The notes under the pieces: model-generated | Told to the model about the DNA's origin: nothing | The model's database searches: none | The model's input: only the letters and a program-made list of their open reading frames with translations | Translations under genes and position numbers: made by a program | Assembly (NCBI GenBank): GCA_035443825.1 | Contig: DAOMNN010000004.1 | Coordinates: 16,463 to 80,462 of the forward strand | Source: DAOMNN01 sp035443825 | Lineage (GTDB): Bacteria; Pseudomonadota; Gammaproteobacteria; Burkholderiales; Rhodocyclaceae | Direction: 5' to 3' | Length of the DNA stretch: 64,000 bases | Shown: in pieces, positions 19,028 to 27,001 of the stretch | Layout: every line of letters begins with the position of its first letter | Numbering within the stretch: the first letter of the stretch is position 1

Positions 19028-19050
19028 TCTCCCGACTGTAAATCGGGAGA
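19028..19050 (+). promoter_or_regulatory. Hairpin that sequesters the integrase Shine-Dalgarno
   Basis: TCTCCCGA (19028-19035) pairs perfectly with TCGGGAGA (19043-19050) around a 7-nt loop CTGTAAA. The 3' arm contains the GGGAGA ribosome site of the integrase, whose ATG is at 19058. If it folds in mRNA it would hide the ribosome site and keep integrase translation low. The loop is identical to a tRNA-Tyr(GTA) anticodon loop (C-T-GTA-A-A), though no tRNA surrounds it. Confidence 0.55.
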
Positions 19051-19057
19051 AGATGCG

Positions 19058-21097
19058 ATGTCAGAAAAGGTCAATAAAATCAGTAGTGTGTATCGCTGTC
19101 GTTATTCGGACTGGAGTCCCGATAACGACACCTCCAAGGTCACCGGTTACGCGTCTTTTACGCCGGCAAGCGCGGGCTCATTCACCTTGGAGCTCGACAT
19201 GTACACCTACCAACAACTGGATCTGGAACTCAAACGTCATTTCGGTTTCGATCCCGAGATGACTTCTCCGCCCGGCGGAAAGCAGCAGCAATATCGCAAC
19301 CATCTCTCTGCATTGAACGGCTTTCTCAGTTCGATGGGCAAGGACATGGATTCCCTTGTCGGGCTCGAATTGGGCGGCCGCTTCGAGCAGACGCTCGCAA
19401 GTTATCTCGCGCAGATCAAGGTCGGGGAAAAGACCCGCCGCGACCGAAAGTCCCAAATGGTCCGGATCAAGAAAGTCTACGATCGCGTAAGTGTCGCCCT
19501 GGAAGAAGGGCGACTCAGCGACCAAAACGAGACCCTGCAGAGCGTGCTTCGAGTCGCCTTCGCGACGCTTGGAATCGCGCCGAAGACGTTCGCCAAGAAC
19601 CACGTGATATCGGTCTCCGCGCTTCAGCGATGGCTGCGCGGCGCAGAGCCGAACCGTCGCGGGTTGCCCGAGCTGAGAAGGCTCGAGCTTGCCCTTGGAA
19701 TGGAGCGAGATGCGCTTGTACGCCTGACAAGTCATGGCCCGGCGGTAGGGCCGAGGGTGAAGGCATCGATTGGCGACCGCGAGAGGGTGACGACGCCGAA
19801 GCACAAGATCGCGCATCGAGAGTTGGTCGCCGTGTTGCGTGCTGATCGCTACAGTCTCCCGGAGTCCGAAATGGGCGAGCAGCTTGTGTCTGAATGGCGA
19901 GGATTGCTGAAGTACAAAACTGCGGTTTGTCCGTCACTCAATCGAAGCCGGCGCGGCAGCTGGGGTTTGGTGCCGGCTGATGCCTCCCGCGTCGCTCCTT
20001 CGCCGCTGGTCATGGTCGGCGGGTCCTGCTCGATGACCGCGATGTTCTTTCTGAAATCTGTGAGGGGATACCTGGGATTCCTGGCTCGCCCTGCTGAGCG
20101 TGGCGGTGGCGGTAGGACGCGCGATGACGTGCAGACACTCGCGTGGCTGTCGGATGGCGATGGGCTGCAGGCCTACCTCATGTTCAAGACCGAACGGTCT
20201 CAGGGGTTGATGCATCGCGGGCAAAAAACATTCGCGAGCACCGTTGCCGGTCTGCTCGTCAAGGAGTCGGGCTATCTTTGGCAGTCTCCGCAGCTTCGCA
20301 TGTCATTGCCCGAAGATGCTCGACCGGACAGTGATGAGGCGTGGCGGCGCCAGTGCGAGCGCGCATACGACGTGATGATTGCTTGGGCGGGGAAGTGCAG
20401 GGATACGAGCCGACTGCCCGAAGAGCCCATCTCGCACTTGCTCGATCTCGAACAGCCGATGCTCCCTGTGCTGCGGGCAATTGAGGACATCAGAGCTGCA
20501 GCTGCATTGGAACTGCCGGGTAGTGTGCGGCGTGCAGTGCTGCATCGCGACGCCCTCCTCCTTGCGCTGTTGATCACGAATCCTTTGCGGGAGCGTACCC
20601 TGTCCGCACTCAAGTACAGCAAAGCCAATACCGGAAACGTCTATCGATCCGGCGGCACATGGCGAATTCGGCTGCAAAGCGCGCTGCTCAAAACCGGGCG
20701 AAGTGGTGATGGACGTCGCTACGATGTAGCGGTCGCGGGCTGGGTCGGCGAACTCATCGACGAGTATGTGGCCGAGCACAGACTCGTCATGCTCGCCGGC
20801 AAAGAGAGCGATGCGTTCTTCGTTGGCTGGAGAACGACGCGGATGTCATCGCTTAGCAAGCGCGTGTTCACGCTGACGAAGCGGTACATACCCGATTCGC
20901 CGGGGTTTTCCGCACATGCTTTCCGGCATCTTGTCGCGACCACCTTGCTGAAGGCGAATCCTGACGCTTTCGTTATGGTCGCGGAGTTGTTGAACGACAG
21001 GCTGGAAACCGTTATCGCCACCTATGCGCATCTCAAGCGAGACGATTCGTTTGCTCGCCACTATCGTTTCATCGACGAGCTGCGTGCTGCCGCGTAG
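19058..21097 (+). CDS. Tyrosine recombinase/integrase with internal XRE-like HTH
   Basis: 679 residues from the ATG at 19058, with GGGAGA 7 nt upstream. The catalytic C-terminus shows R511 (NPLRERTL), a beta-hairpin lysine near 545 (LLKTG), HxxR at H620/R623 (HAFRH) and Y656 (ATYAHL), the tyrosine-recombinase set. The usual LGH before the tyrosine reads LLN, an atypical variant. Residues ~165-220 look like an XRE-type helix-turn-helix (GIAPKTFAK ... SALQRWLRG), which is unusual inside an integrase. It probably integrates the island at the tRNA-Phe fragment 570 bases downstream. An upstream hairpin overlaps its ribosome site. Confidence 0.88.
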   Translation: MSEKVNKISSVYRCRYSDWSPDNDTSKVTGYASFTPASAGSFTLELDMYTYQQLDLELKRHFGFDPEMTSPPGGKQQQYRNHLSALNGFLSSMGKDMDSLVGLELGGRFEQTLASYLAQIKVGEKTRRDRKSQMVRIKKVYDRVSVALEEGRLSDQNETLQSVLRVAFATLGIAPKTFAKNHVISVSALQRWLRGAEPNRRGLPELRRLELALGMERDALVRLTSHGPAVGPRVKASIGDRERVTTPKHKIAHRELVAVLRADRYSLPESEMGEQLVSEWRGLLKYKTAVCPSLNRSRRGSWGLVPADASRVAPSPLVMVGGSCSMTAMFFLKSVRGYLGFLARPAERGGGGRTRDDVQTLAWLSDGDGLQAYLMFKTERSQGLMHRGQKTFASTVAGLLVKESGYLWQSPQLRMSLPEDARPDSDEAWRRQCERAYDVMIAWAGKCRDTSRLPEEPISHLLDLEQPMLPVLRAIEDIRAAAALELPGSVRRAVLHRDALLLALLITNPLRERTLSALKYSKANTGNVYRSGGTWRIRLQSALLKTGRSGDGRRYDVAVAGWVGELIDEYVAEHRLVMLAGKESDAFFVGWRTTRMSSLSKRVFTLTKRYIPDSPGFSAHAFRHLVATTLLKANPDAFVMVAELLNDRLETVIATYAHLKRDDSFARHYRFIDELRAAA

Positions 21098-21144
21098 CGT
21101 TAGCACCGGCGTGTGTGTGTAATAGGTAGGTGCCGTCCAGAGCG

Positions 21145-21360
21145 TCAGATCGAGGTCCAGGACTCCTGAGCGCAGAAGAGACGCCTCTGCCATGTCCGCA
21201 CGGTGGTCTCCGACCAGTACACGTGCTTACCGATACGCACGGGAGGCGGGAATTCGCCGTCTCGCACCATATTTTCGATGGTGCGTTGTGAGACGCGCAG
21301 CCTCTCACAGAGCTCCGCCTTGCCGATGAGGGGGGAGATGGTGGTGTTGTCTTGCTTCAT
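21145..21360 (-). CDS. AlpA-like / MerR-type small DNA-binding protein (excisionase candidate)
   Basis: 71 residues. The start at 21360 has GGAG 7 nt upstream on the minus strand. The protein is a winged HTH of the AlpA/helix_turn_helix_17 kind: SPLIGKAELCERLRVSQRTIENMVRDGEFPPPVRIGKHVYWSETTVRTWQ, written here in part; the typical features are the recognition helix followed by FPPPVRIG and a terminal W. AlpA-like proteins act as excisionases or integrase regulators on islands. It is convergent with the integrase and adjacent to the attachment site, which fits that role. Confidence 0.8.
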   Translation of the reverse strand: MKQDNTTISPLIGKAELCERLRVSQRTIENMVRDGEFPPPVRIGKHVYWSETTVRTWQRRLFCAQESWTSI

Positions 21361-21668
21361 TTGTGACTCCTGATGGCGGGTTGGCAAAAGCCGTATAGCC
21401 ATCAGGACTCGTTTTTCACTTTGACGGGATTCATATCGGACGAGGTTCTCGATCGGAGTGCGGCAATGAACGAGCGGCGTTCTGCTCGGCACAGGCGCTG
21501 GCGTGCAGCGTCCATTTCTTGCTACACTCCGCTGGCGTTGGGTTCTGGCAGAAAGCTGTCGGTGCCAACGTGTATCGGCTGCGTTCGATTTCGGTTGATT
21601 GTGGCCAAGTGCGTTTTTATTTGGCTGGTTGCGTGTAGTTGCGTGGGTTCGCTGGCGTTGTCGTGCGC
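21361..21668. other. Gap between AlpA-like gene and attachment site
   Basis: 308 bases inside the island end. A 99-codon plus-strand frame crosses it, but its sequence has no protein-like character. The promoter of the minus-strand AlpA-like gene must lie here, and integrase arm-type sites may as well, but I could not identify clear repeats. Confidence 0.35.
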
Positions 21669-21713
<45 letters not shown>

Positions 21714-21716
21714 GAC

Positions 21717-21752
21717 AAGCAAACGGGCCGACGGATGTCGGCCCGTTTGCTT
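21717..21752 (+). terminator. Intrinsic terminator of the original tRNA-Phe transcription unit
   Basis: A perfect 16-bp stem, AAGCAAACGGGCCGAC (21717-21732) with GTCGGCCCGTTTGCTT (21737-21752), loop GGAT, starting 4 bases after the tRNA CCA. The T run is short (TTT inside the closing arm), but the stem is very strong. It would end tRNA transcription and shield hemA from island read-through. Confidence 0.75.
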
Positions 21753-21819
21753 TGGCGGGGAGGCGATTCCGTGCCCTGAAAGCACCTGATTTCGCTCAAT
21801 CTTTCGGGAGTGGGCCCGG

Positions 21820-21828
21820 TGCTATAAT
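21820..21828 (+). promoter_or_regulatory. Extended -10 promoter, probably for hemA
   Basis: TGCTATAAT: a consensus TATAAT (21823-21828) with the extended TGn element. No good -35 is at 17 nt, as is common for extended -10 promoters. Transcription would start near 21835, giving a ~270-nt leader before hemA. Confidence 0.6.
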
Positions 21829-21944
21829 CCTGCTAACCGCAGTTGACCGCTTGTCGGGCGCCGGAGCGTTGCGTGGAGACTGAACTCGATGCCCTTGACA
21901 GGGTTCACCTGACGGGTGAGCACGCTACATGCCCGATTGCACGC

Positions 21945-22027
21945 CTGGCGCGCCGTCTGGCCGCGTTGCTCCTCCTTGCAGGGAATGACCATGCCGCGTC
22001 GTCGCGCCTTGCCAGACGACGCGCCAG
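21945..22027 (+). promoter_or_regulatory. Long hairpin in the hemA 5' leader
   Basis: A 17-bp stem with one mismatch (21945-21961 with 22011-22027; core GGCGCG.CGTCTGGC) encloses 49 bases. It occupies the otherwise gene-free 350-base stretch (21753-22102) between the tRNA terminator and hemA. It may control hemA expression; the sequence alone cannot show how. Confidence 0.45.
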
Positions 22028-22102
22028 ACGCACACTCGGTCACGTCCAACTGCGGTTTCCAGGATAATTGCACACTGTCGGCACGGGAATTCTTCAACGC
22101 GA

Positions 22103-23356
22103 ATGCAACTTTACGCCCTCGGCCTGAATCATCATACGGCGCCGCTCTCGATACGCGAGCGGCTGGCGTTTCAGCCTGAGCGGCTGGATGATGCGCTGCA
22201 CGACCTGACCCGGGCCGACTCGGTGCGGGAGGCGGCGATTTTGTCCACCTGCAACCGTACCGAACTGTATTTCGCGAGCGAACAGCCCCAGCATGCCGCG
22301 GACTGGCTGGCACGGTTCCACCGCATGCAGCTCAACGAAGTCTCCCCCTATCTTTATTCCTATCCGCAGCGTGATGCGGTGCGGCATGTGTTCCGTGTGG
22401 CCAGCGGACTCGATTCGATGGTGCTCGGCGAGCCGCAGATTCTCGGTCAGGTCAAGGAGGCGGCTCGGCGCGCGGAAGAGGCCGGCACGCTGGGCACCTT
22501 GCTGCACAAGCTTTTCCAGAATACCTTCGCCGTCGCCAAGGAAGTCCGATCGACCACTGCCATCGGGGCGAACATCGTGTCGATGGCGGCTGCGACCGTG
22601 CATCTGTCGGAGCGCATCTTCGAGCGCATCTCCGACCAGCGTGTGCTCTTCATTGGGGCCGGCGAAATGATCGAGCTTTGCGCCGCGCATTTTGCAGGCG
22701 CCAAGCCCCGGCTCATGGCGGTCGCGAACCGCACCGAGGAGCGTGCGCAGGTACTGGCGAGCCGCTTCAACGCCGAGGTGATGCGTCTCGACGTCATCGG
22801 TGAGATGCTGCCCCGCTTCGATATCGTGGTTTCCTGTACTGCCGCCCCGCTGCCCATCGTCGGGCTCGGGATGGCAGAGCGTGCGGTCAAGGCGCGGCGC
22901 CACCGGCCGATGGTGATGGTGGATCTGGCGGTACCGCGCGACATCGAACCGGAGATCGCGAAACTCGACGACGTGTTCCTCTACACGGTCGACGATCTCG
23001 CCCAGGTCGTGGATGCCGGGCTGGAGTCGCGTCAGCAGGCTGTCGTCGAAGCCGAGGAGATCATCAACACGCGCGTCGATGGTTTTCTGCACTGGATCCA
23101 GGCGCGCGATGCCGTGCCGGCGATTCGCGCCTTGCATCAGCATGCCGAATCGCTCCGGGCGGCCGAGCTGGAGCGTGCGTTGAGAATGCTGGCCAAGGGC
23201 GAGGACCCGGCGACGGTGATCGACGCACTGAGCCAGGGGATCACCAAGAAGCTGCTTCACGGCCCTACCCGCTATCTGAACCAGTCCCAGGGCGATCATC
23301 AGTCGGACGCCAGCCGGCTCGTCAAGCAGCTGTTCAACCTCGATCCGCTCGAGTAG
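22103..23356 (+). CDS. hemA: Glutamyl-tRNA reductase
   Basis: 417 residues. Catalyses NADPH-dependent reduction of glutamyl-tRNA(Glu) to glutamate-1-semialdehyde, the first committed step of C5-pathway tetrapyrrole synthesis. The family opening MQLYALGLNHHTAPLSIRE, the nucleophile C50 in STCNRTELY, and the Rossmann segment FIGAGEMIELCAAHF are all present; length is normal. It heads the plus-strand run hemA-prfA-prmC-grxD common in betaproteobacteria and is the first gene outside the island. A strong extended -10 promoter and a structured leader precede it. Confidence 0.97.
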   Translation: MQLYALGLNHHTAPLSIRERLAFQPERLDDALHDLTRADSVREAAILSTCNRTELYFASEQPQHAADWLARFHRMQLNEVSPYLYSYPQRDAVRHVFRVASGLDSMVLGEPQILGQVKEAARRAEEAGTLGTLLHKLFQNTFAVAKEVRSTTAIGANIVSMAAATVHLSERIFERISDQRVLFIGAGEMIELCAAHFAGAKPRLMAVANRTEERAQVLASRFNAEVMRLDVIGEMLPRFDIVVSCTAAPLPIVGLGMAERAVKARRHRPMVMVDLAVPRDIEPEIAKLDDVFLYTVDDLAQVVDAGLESRQQAVVEAEEIINTRVDGFLHWIQARDAVPAIRALHQHAESLRAAELERALRMLAKGEDPATVIDALSQGITKKLLHGPTRYLNQSQGDHQSDASRLVKQLFNLDPLE

Positions 23357-23410
23357 CGCCGTGTTCGCGGCCAATCCTCGGACTGGGGCACATGCTCCAG
23401 GACTCACACC

Positions 23411-24490
23411 ATGAAGCAAAGCATTCGCGACAAACTTGAGCAACTGTCATCGCGGCTGGCCGAACTCGATCGCGAGTTCGCCTCCGCCGACGTCGGGCGC
23501 GACATGGATACGTACCGCGCATTGGGGCGCGAGCGGGCGGAAGTGGAGCCAGTTGTGTCCCTTTATCAGGCGTATCGTCGGGTCGAAGCCGATCGTGCGA
23601 CTGCGCGCGAAATGCTTCAGGATCCCGAGTTCAAGGAGTTGGCCGAGGGCGAGATCCGCGCGAGCGAGGCGCGCCTGAATGAGCTCGAATCGGCGTTGCA
23701 ACAGGCCTTGCTGCCGCGCGACCCTGACGATGACCGCAATTTGTTTCTAGAGATCAGGGCGGGTACGGGCGGCGAGGAAGCCGCCCTCTTCGCCGCCGAC
23801 CTGCTGCGCATGTACACGCGCTTCGCCGAGCGTCAGCGATGGAAGGTCGAGATCGTTTCGGCAAGCGAGTCCGAACTCGGTGGATACAAGGAGGTGATCG
23901 CACGCATATCGGGCCAGAGTGCATACGCACGACTCAAGTTCGAATCCGGCGGGCATCGCGTGCAGCGCGTTCCGGTGACCGAGACTCAGGGCCGCATCCA
24001 CACTTCCGCGTGTACCGTCGCGGTGATGCCCGAGGCCGACGAATTGGTCGATATCGTCATCAACCCGGCCGACCTCAAGGTCGATACCTATCGGGCCAGC
24101 GGTGCCGGCGGGCAGCACATCAACAAGACGGATTCGGCGATACGCATCACGCATTTGCCCAGTGGGATCGTGGTCGAGTGCCAGGATGATCGTTCGCAGC
24201 ACCGCAACCGCGCCCACGCGATGTCGATTCTGGCGGCGCGGTTGCACGACGCACAGTTGCGCGAACAGCAGACCAGGGAGGCCGCGGCGCGCAAGAGCCT
24301 GGTCGGCAGTGGCGACCGATCCGAACGCATCCGCACCTACAATTTTCCGCAGGGCAGGATCACCGATCATCGCATCAATGTGACGCTGTACAAGCTGGAC
24401 GCGGTGATGGAAGGTGATCTCGACGAGATCATCGACGCCCTGACCCTCGAACATCAGGCCGGCCTGCTGGCCGAGCTGGCGGGGGACTGA
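23411..24490 (+). CDS. prfA: Peptide chain release factor 1
   Basis: 359 residues. Recognises UAA and UAG and triggers peptide release on the ribosome. The codon-reading tripeptide is P188-V189-T190 (RVPVTE), and the catalytic GGQ is G233-G234-Q235 (GAGGQHINK), at the same positions as in E. coli RF1. The PxT form rather than SPF identifies RF1, not RF2. PrmC, encoded next with one base between stop and start, methylates the GGQ glutamine, so the pair is functionally linked. Confidence 0.98.
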   Translation: MKQSIRDKLEQLSSRLAELDREFASADVGRDMDTYRALGRERAEVEPVVSLYQAYRRVEADRATAREMLQDPEFKELAEGEIRASEARLNELESALQQALLPRDPDDDRNLFLEIRAGTGGEEAALFAADLLRMYTRFAERQRWKVEIVSASESELGGYKEVIARISGQSAYARLKFESGGHRVQRVPVTETQGRIHTSACTVAVMPEADELVDIVINPADLKVDTYRASGAGGQHINKTDSAIRITHLPSGIVVECQDDRSQHRNRAHAMSILAARLHDAQLREQQTREAAARKSLVGSGDRSERIRTYNFPQGRITDHRINVTLYKLDAVMEGDLDEIIDALTLEHQAGLLAELAGD

Positions 24491-24491
24491 C

Positions 24492-25352
24492 GTGAGTATG
24501 GCCATCGCACCGGATGTCGGAGCCGCACTCGGCTGGGCGCGCAAGCGTATCGCCGTCAGTGAGGCACGCATTCTGCTGCGCCACGTGCTGCAATGCCCTT
24601 CCGCACGTCTGGCGGCCTGGCCCGAGTCGGTGCTGGATCTGTCCGAATGGGATCAATTCCGGATGCTGGTCGAACGTCGCGAGGCGGGGGAGCCGATCGC
24701 CTATCTGGTCGGAGAGCGTGAATTCTACGGCCACGCTTTCATGGTTTCACCGGCGGTGCTGATTCCACGTCCTGAATCCGAGCTTCTGGTGGAGCTCGCG
24801 CTGGCGCGCTTCGGCGACAAGCCGCGTACACGCGTTCTCGACCTCGGCACGGGGAGCGGCGCGCTGGCGATCACCCTGTCGAAGGAATTGCCCGAAGCGG
24901 ATGTGACGGCAGTGGATCGGTCGCGCGAAGCGCTGCTGGTCGCGATGGCCAATGCCGTCAGGCTGAGAGCGAGTGTGTCCTTCGTGCAGAGCGACTGGTT
25001 TTCGGCCCTATCCGGAGATCGGTACCAGCTCGTCGTGGCCAACCCGCCTTATGTGGCCTCCGGCGACCCCCATCTCGAAGAGGGCGATGTGCGTTTCGAG
25101 CCTGCGACCGCACTTGCATCCGGGCCCGAAGGCCTGGACGATCTCGCCGAGATTTCGTCACAGGCACCGGCCCATCTCGAACCTGGAGGATGGCTGTTCG
25201 TGGAGCACGGCTACAACCAGGCCTGCAGAGTGCGCGGTCTGCTCACCGATGCCGGATTTTCGGCCATCGCTTCGTATCGTGACCTCGCAGGTATCGAACG
25301 GGTCACGGGCGGCCAATGGATGGGACGCCGAGACAGGCGGGCTGTTGACTGA
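24492..25352 (+). CDS. prmC: Release factor glutamine methyltransferase
   Basis: 286 residues from GTG 24492 (an in-frame ATG at 24498 is also possible). Uses SAM to N5-methylate the GGQ glutamine of RF1 and RF2. The SAM motif VLDLGTGSGALAI lies near 116, and the catalytic NPPY is at 184-187 (VVANPPYVASG), which binds the glutamine side chain. The N-terminal helical domain that docks the release factor is present. It follows prfA almost directly. Confidence 0.96.
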   Translation: MSMAIAPDVGAALGWARKRIAVSEARILLRHVLQCPSARLAAWPESVLDLSEWDQFRMLVERREAGEPIAYLVGEREFYGHAFMVSPAVLIPRPESELLVELALARFGDKPRTRVLDLGTGSGALAITLSKELPEADVTAVDRSREALLVAMANAVRLRASVSFVQSDWFSALSGDRYQLVVANPPYVASGDPHLEEGDVRFEPATALASGPEGLDDLAEISSQAPAHLEPGGWLFVEHGYNQACRVRGLLTDAGFSAIASYRDLAGIERVTGGQWMGRRDRRAVD

Positions 25353-25373
25353 AGGGATCCGGATCCCTAGAAT
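25345..25373 (+). promoter_or_regulatory. Sigma-70-type promoter for grxD
   Basis: TTGACT (25345-25350), 17-bp spacer, TAGAAT (25368-25373). It overlaps the prmC stop codon, so grxD can be transcribed independently. The spacer holds the palindrome GGATCCGGATCC, a possible operator. Confidence 0.6.
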
Positions 25374-25410
25374 TATCCGACTATTCCACTCAACTTTTCG
25401 GACGCAAAAC

Positions 25411-25737
25411 ATGAACATCCAGGACTATATCCGCGAGCAGGTCAGTGCCCACCCGGTGGTGCTCTTCATGAAGGGGACGCCCCAGTTTCCCCAGTGCGGC
25501 TTTTCCGCAAGCGTGGTTCAGATCCTCAAGCAATCCGGCGTCAACCAGGTCGCGGCAATCAACGTGCTCGAAAGCGACGAACTGCGCCAGGGGATCAAGG
25601 AATACGCCAGCTGGCCCACGATTCCGCAGCTCTATATCAATGGCGAGTTCGTCGGTGGCTGTGACATCGTCAAGGAGATGTTCGAGAACGGGGAACTGCA
25701 GCAACTGCTGGCCGGGATTGTCGAGCCGCGTGCCTGA
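25411..25737 (+). CDS. grxD: Monothiol glutaredoxin, Grx4 type
   Basis: 108 residues from ATG 25411. The CGFS active site (C29) sits in KGTPQFPQCGFSA, and the glutathione-binding WPTIPQLY and GGCDIV motifs follow. CGFS glutaredoxins bind and transfer [2Fe-2S] clusters with BolA-type partners. It has its own promoter inside the prmC end and a possible terminator at 25750. The longer open frame upstream overlaps prmC and is not used. Confidence 0.96.
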   Translation: MNIQDYIREQVSAHPVVLFMKGTPQFPQCGFSASVVQILKQSGVNQVAAINVLESDELRQGIKEYASWPTIPQLYINGEFVGGCDIVKEMFENGELQQLLAGIVEPRA

Positions 25738-25749
25738 CATGCAACGGTA

Positions 25750-25778
25750 ACCCACGCAGACGCAATGCTTGCGTGGGT
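25750..25778 (+). terminator. Possible terminator after grxD
   Basis: A 9-bp perfect stem ACCCACGCA (25750-25758) / TGCGTGGGT (25770-25778) with an 11-nt loop, 12 bases after the grxD stop. There is no T run, so termination efficiency is uncertain. Confidence 0.4.
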
Positions 25779-25983
25779 GTCGGATAACTTTACAGTCGCG
25801 GTCGGTTTCGCGTTTCGCCTCGGGATTCTTATTGCCGTAACAATGATTTACAAGATGCGGTACGATTATTGCATCGTTGAGCGCAGAATTGCGCTTCGCG
25901 CGATCCGGCGTGTCGGATTGCACGCAAGCGCGCACTGACGAATGCTATCGTTCAATCGTACACAAGCTTTTCGGAGAGCGCTC

Positions 25984-26694
25984 ATGGGCGAGCACGAACG
26001 CGAAGAATGCCAGCCTGTCGCGACGGGTGCGGAGTCTCCAGCGGAGGTCGTCACCGACCGGGGCCGGCGCAAGTTCACGGCTGCGGGCCTGGCCGGGACG
26101 GGGGTGTTGATGACCCTGTCGAACCGGTCCGCTCTGGGTGCGAGCTTGGGGCAGTGCGGGTCGGAGTCGGTTTCGGCAGCGCTATCCAGACAGATGGACT
26201 TACCCGAATGCGGCTGTAGCCCGGGATTCTGGTGGAATCCGAATGGCGAGCGTGTCTGGCGCGATTACATCGAACCTGCGTACCCGCAGTATGCGCGGAG
26301 TGCTTCATTCAATCAGGTGTTCTGCACCGGTTTGCCCGTTGATGTGCCGAAGTTCTTCAAGGACGACGCGACGACCTTGTGGGATGCGCGCAAGGCGCAG
26401 AATGTCTTTCCCCCGTCGAACTACGACGAATGCGCCAACATCCATGCGATCGCAATGCATGCTGTAGCTGCGTTGCTGAATGTCGCCTTTTACGGTAACC
26501 GCTATCCTGCCGTGCCCACGTTCGATGACCCGACCGAGGTCATCGCCGCCCTGCAGGCAGCAATGCAGGGGCATTACTGGATGAACGGCGGGGAGACGAG
26601 TGGCCCGGTATGCACGGCACTGACCGCATTCAAGAATCGGGTAGACGTCTACAATAACCTGTGGTGTTTCAACGGCAACAACTGGGGCGAGTAG
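25984..26694 (+). CDS. Tat-type exported protein with CxPGFW / AVAALLN domain
   Basis: 236 residues from ATG 25984 (GGAGAG just upstream; an earlier in-frame ATG at 25942 lacks this). Residues 27-53 resemble a twin-arginine signal: GRRKFTAAG followed by a hydrophobic stretch and small residues (ALGAS). The mature part starts a domain with CGCSPGFWWNP and later HAVAALLNVAFYGNRYP, which I recognise as the recurring CxPG[FY]WKNH ... AVAALLNA extracellular domain of unknown function. Several cysteines could form disulfides. It lies directly before the PqqD-like/HprK-like genes and may be the protein that system acts on. Confidence 0.65.
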   Translation: MGEHEREECQPVATGAESPAEVVTDRGRRKFTAAGLAGTGVLMTLSNRSALGASLGQCGSESVSAALSRQMDLPECGCSPGFWWNPNGERVWRDYIEPAYPQYARSASFNQVFCTGLPVDVPKFFKDDATTLWDARKAQNVFPPSNYDECANIHAIAMHAVAALLNVAFYGNRYPAVPTFDDPTEVIAALQAAMQGHYWMNGGETSGPVCTALTAFKNRVDVYNNLWCFNGNNWGE

Positions 26695-26764
26695 CGCCCG
26701 TCGTCCGGGTTGGCGCCGGAATATCCGGATCCTGGATGACCATGCCGACCATCTTGAAGGCGGG

Positions 26765-27001
26765 GTGTGCGTGAGCCAGTTGCGGCTTGGTGTCGGCGTC
26801 AAATGGCAGGCATGGCCGGATGGCTGCGTGGTGTTTTCCGCACCCCTGGCGCAGACGTTTCTGCTTTCCCCCGATTGTGAGCAGATCTTCACCGCGATTA
26901 CCGGCGAATGCAGTGTCGGCGAACTCGAGTCGTCTTGTCCGCAGACGGCCGGTCTGCTTCCCAGACTGATCGAACTCGGTTTGATCGAACGCGCCGCGTG
27001 A
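26765..27001 (+). CDS. PqqD-like protein of an HPr-rel-A type system
   Basis: 78 residues from GTG 26765; GTG 26771 is in frame and slightly better spaced from AAGGCGGGG. The protein resembles short PqqD-like winged-helix peptide-binding domains (GVKWQAWPDGCVVFSAPLAQTFLLSPDCEQIFTAI, in part). PqqD proteins usually bind a precursor peptide and present it to a modifying enzyme. It overlaps the HprK-related kinase by 4 bp (GTGA). The combination of PqqD-like, HprK-related kinase A and nucleotidyltransferase is, to my knowledge, defined by family models as the HPr-rel-A system, with unknown substrate. Confidence 0.7.
   Translation: MCVSQLRLGVGVKWQAWPDGCVVFSAPLAQTFLLSPDCEQIFTAITGECSVGELESSCPQTAGLLPRLIELGLIERAA

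Noticed and set aside
19024..19050. A tRNA-Tyr gene before the integrase
   Set aside because: Only the anticodon-like stem-loop matches. No D arm, T arm, acceptor stem or CCA is present around it.
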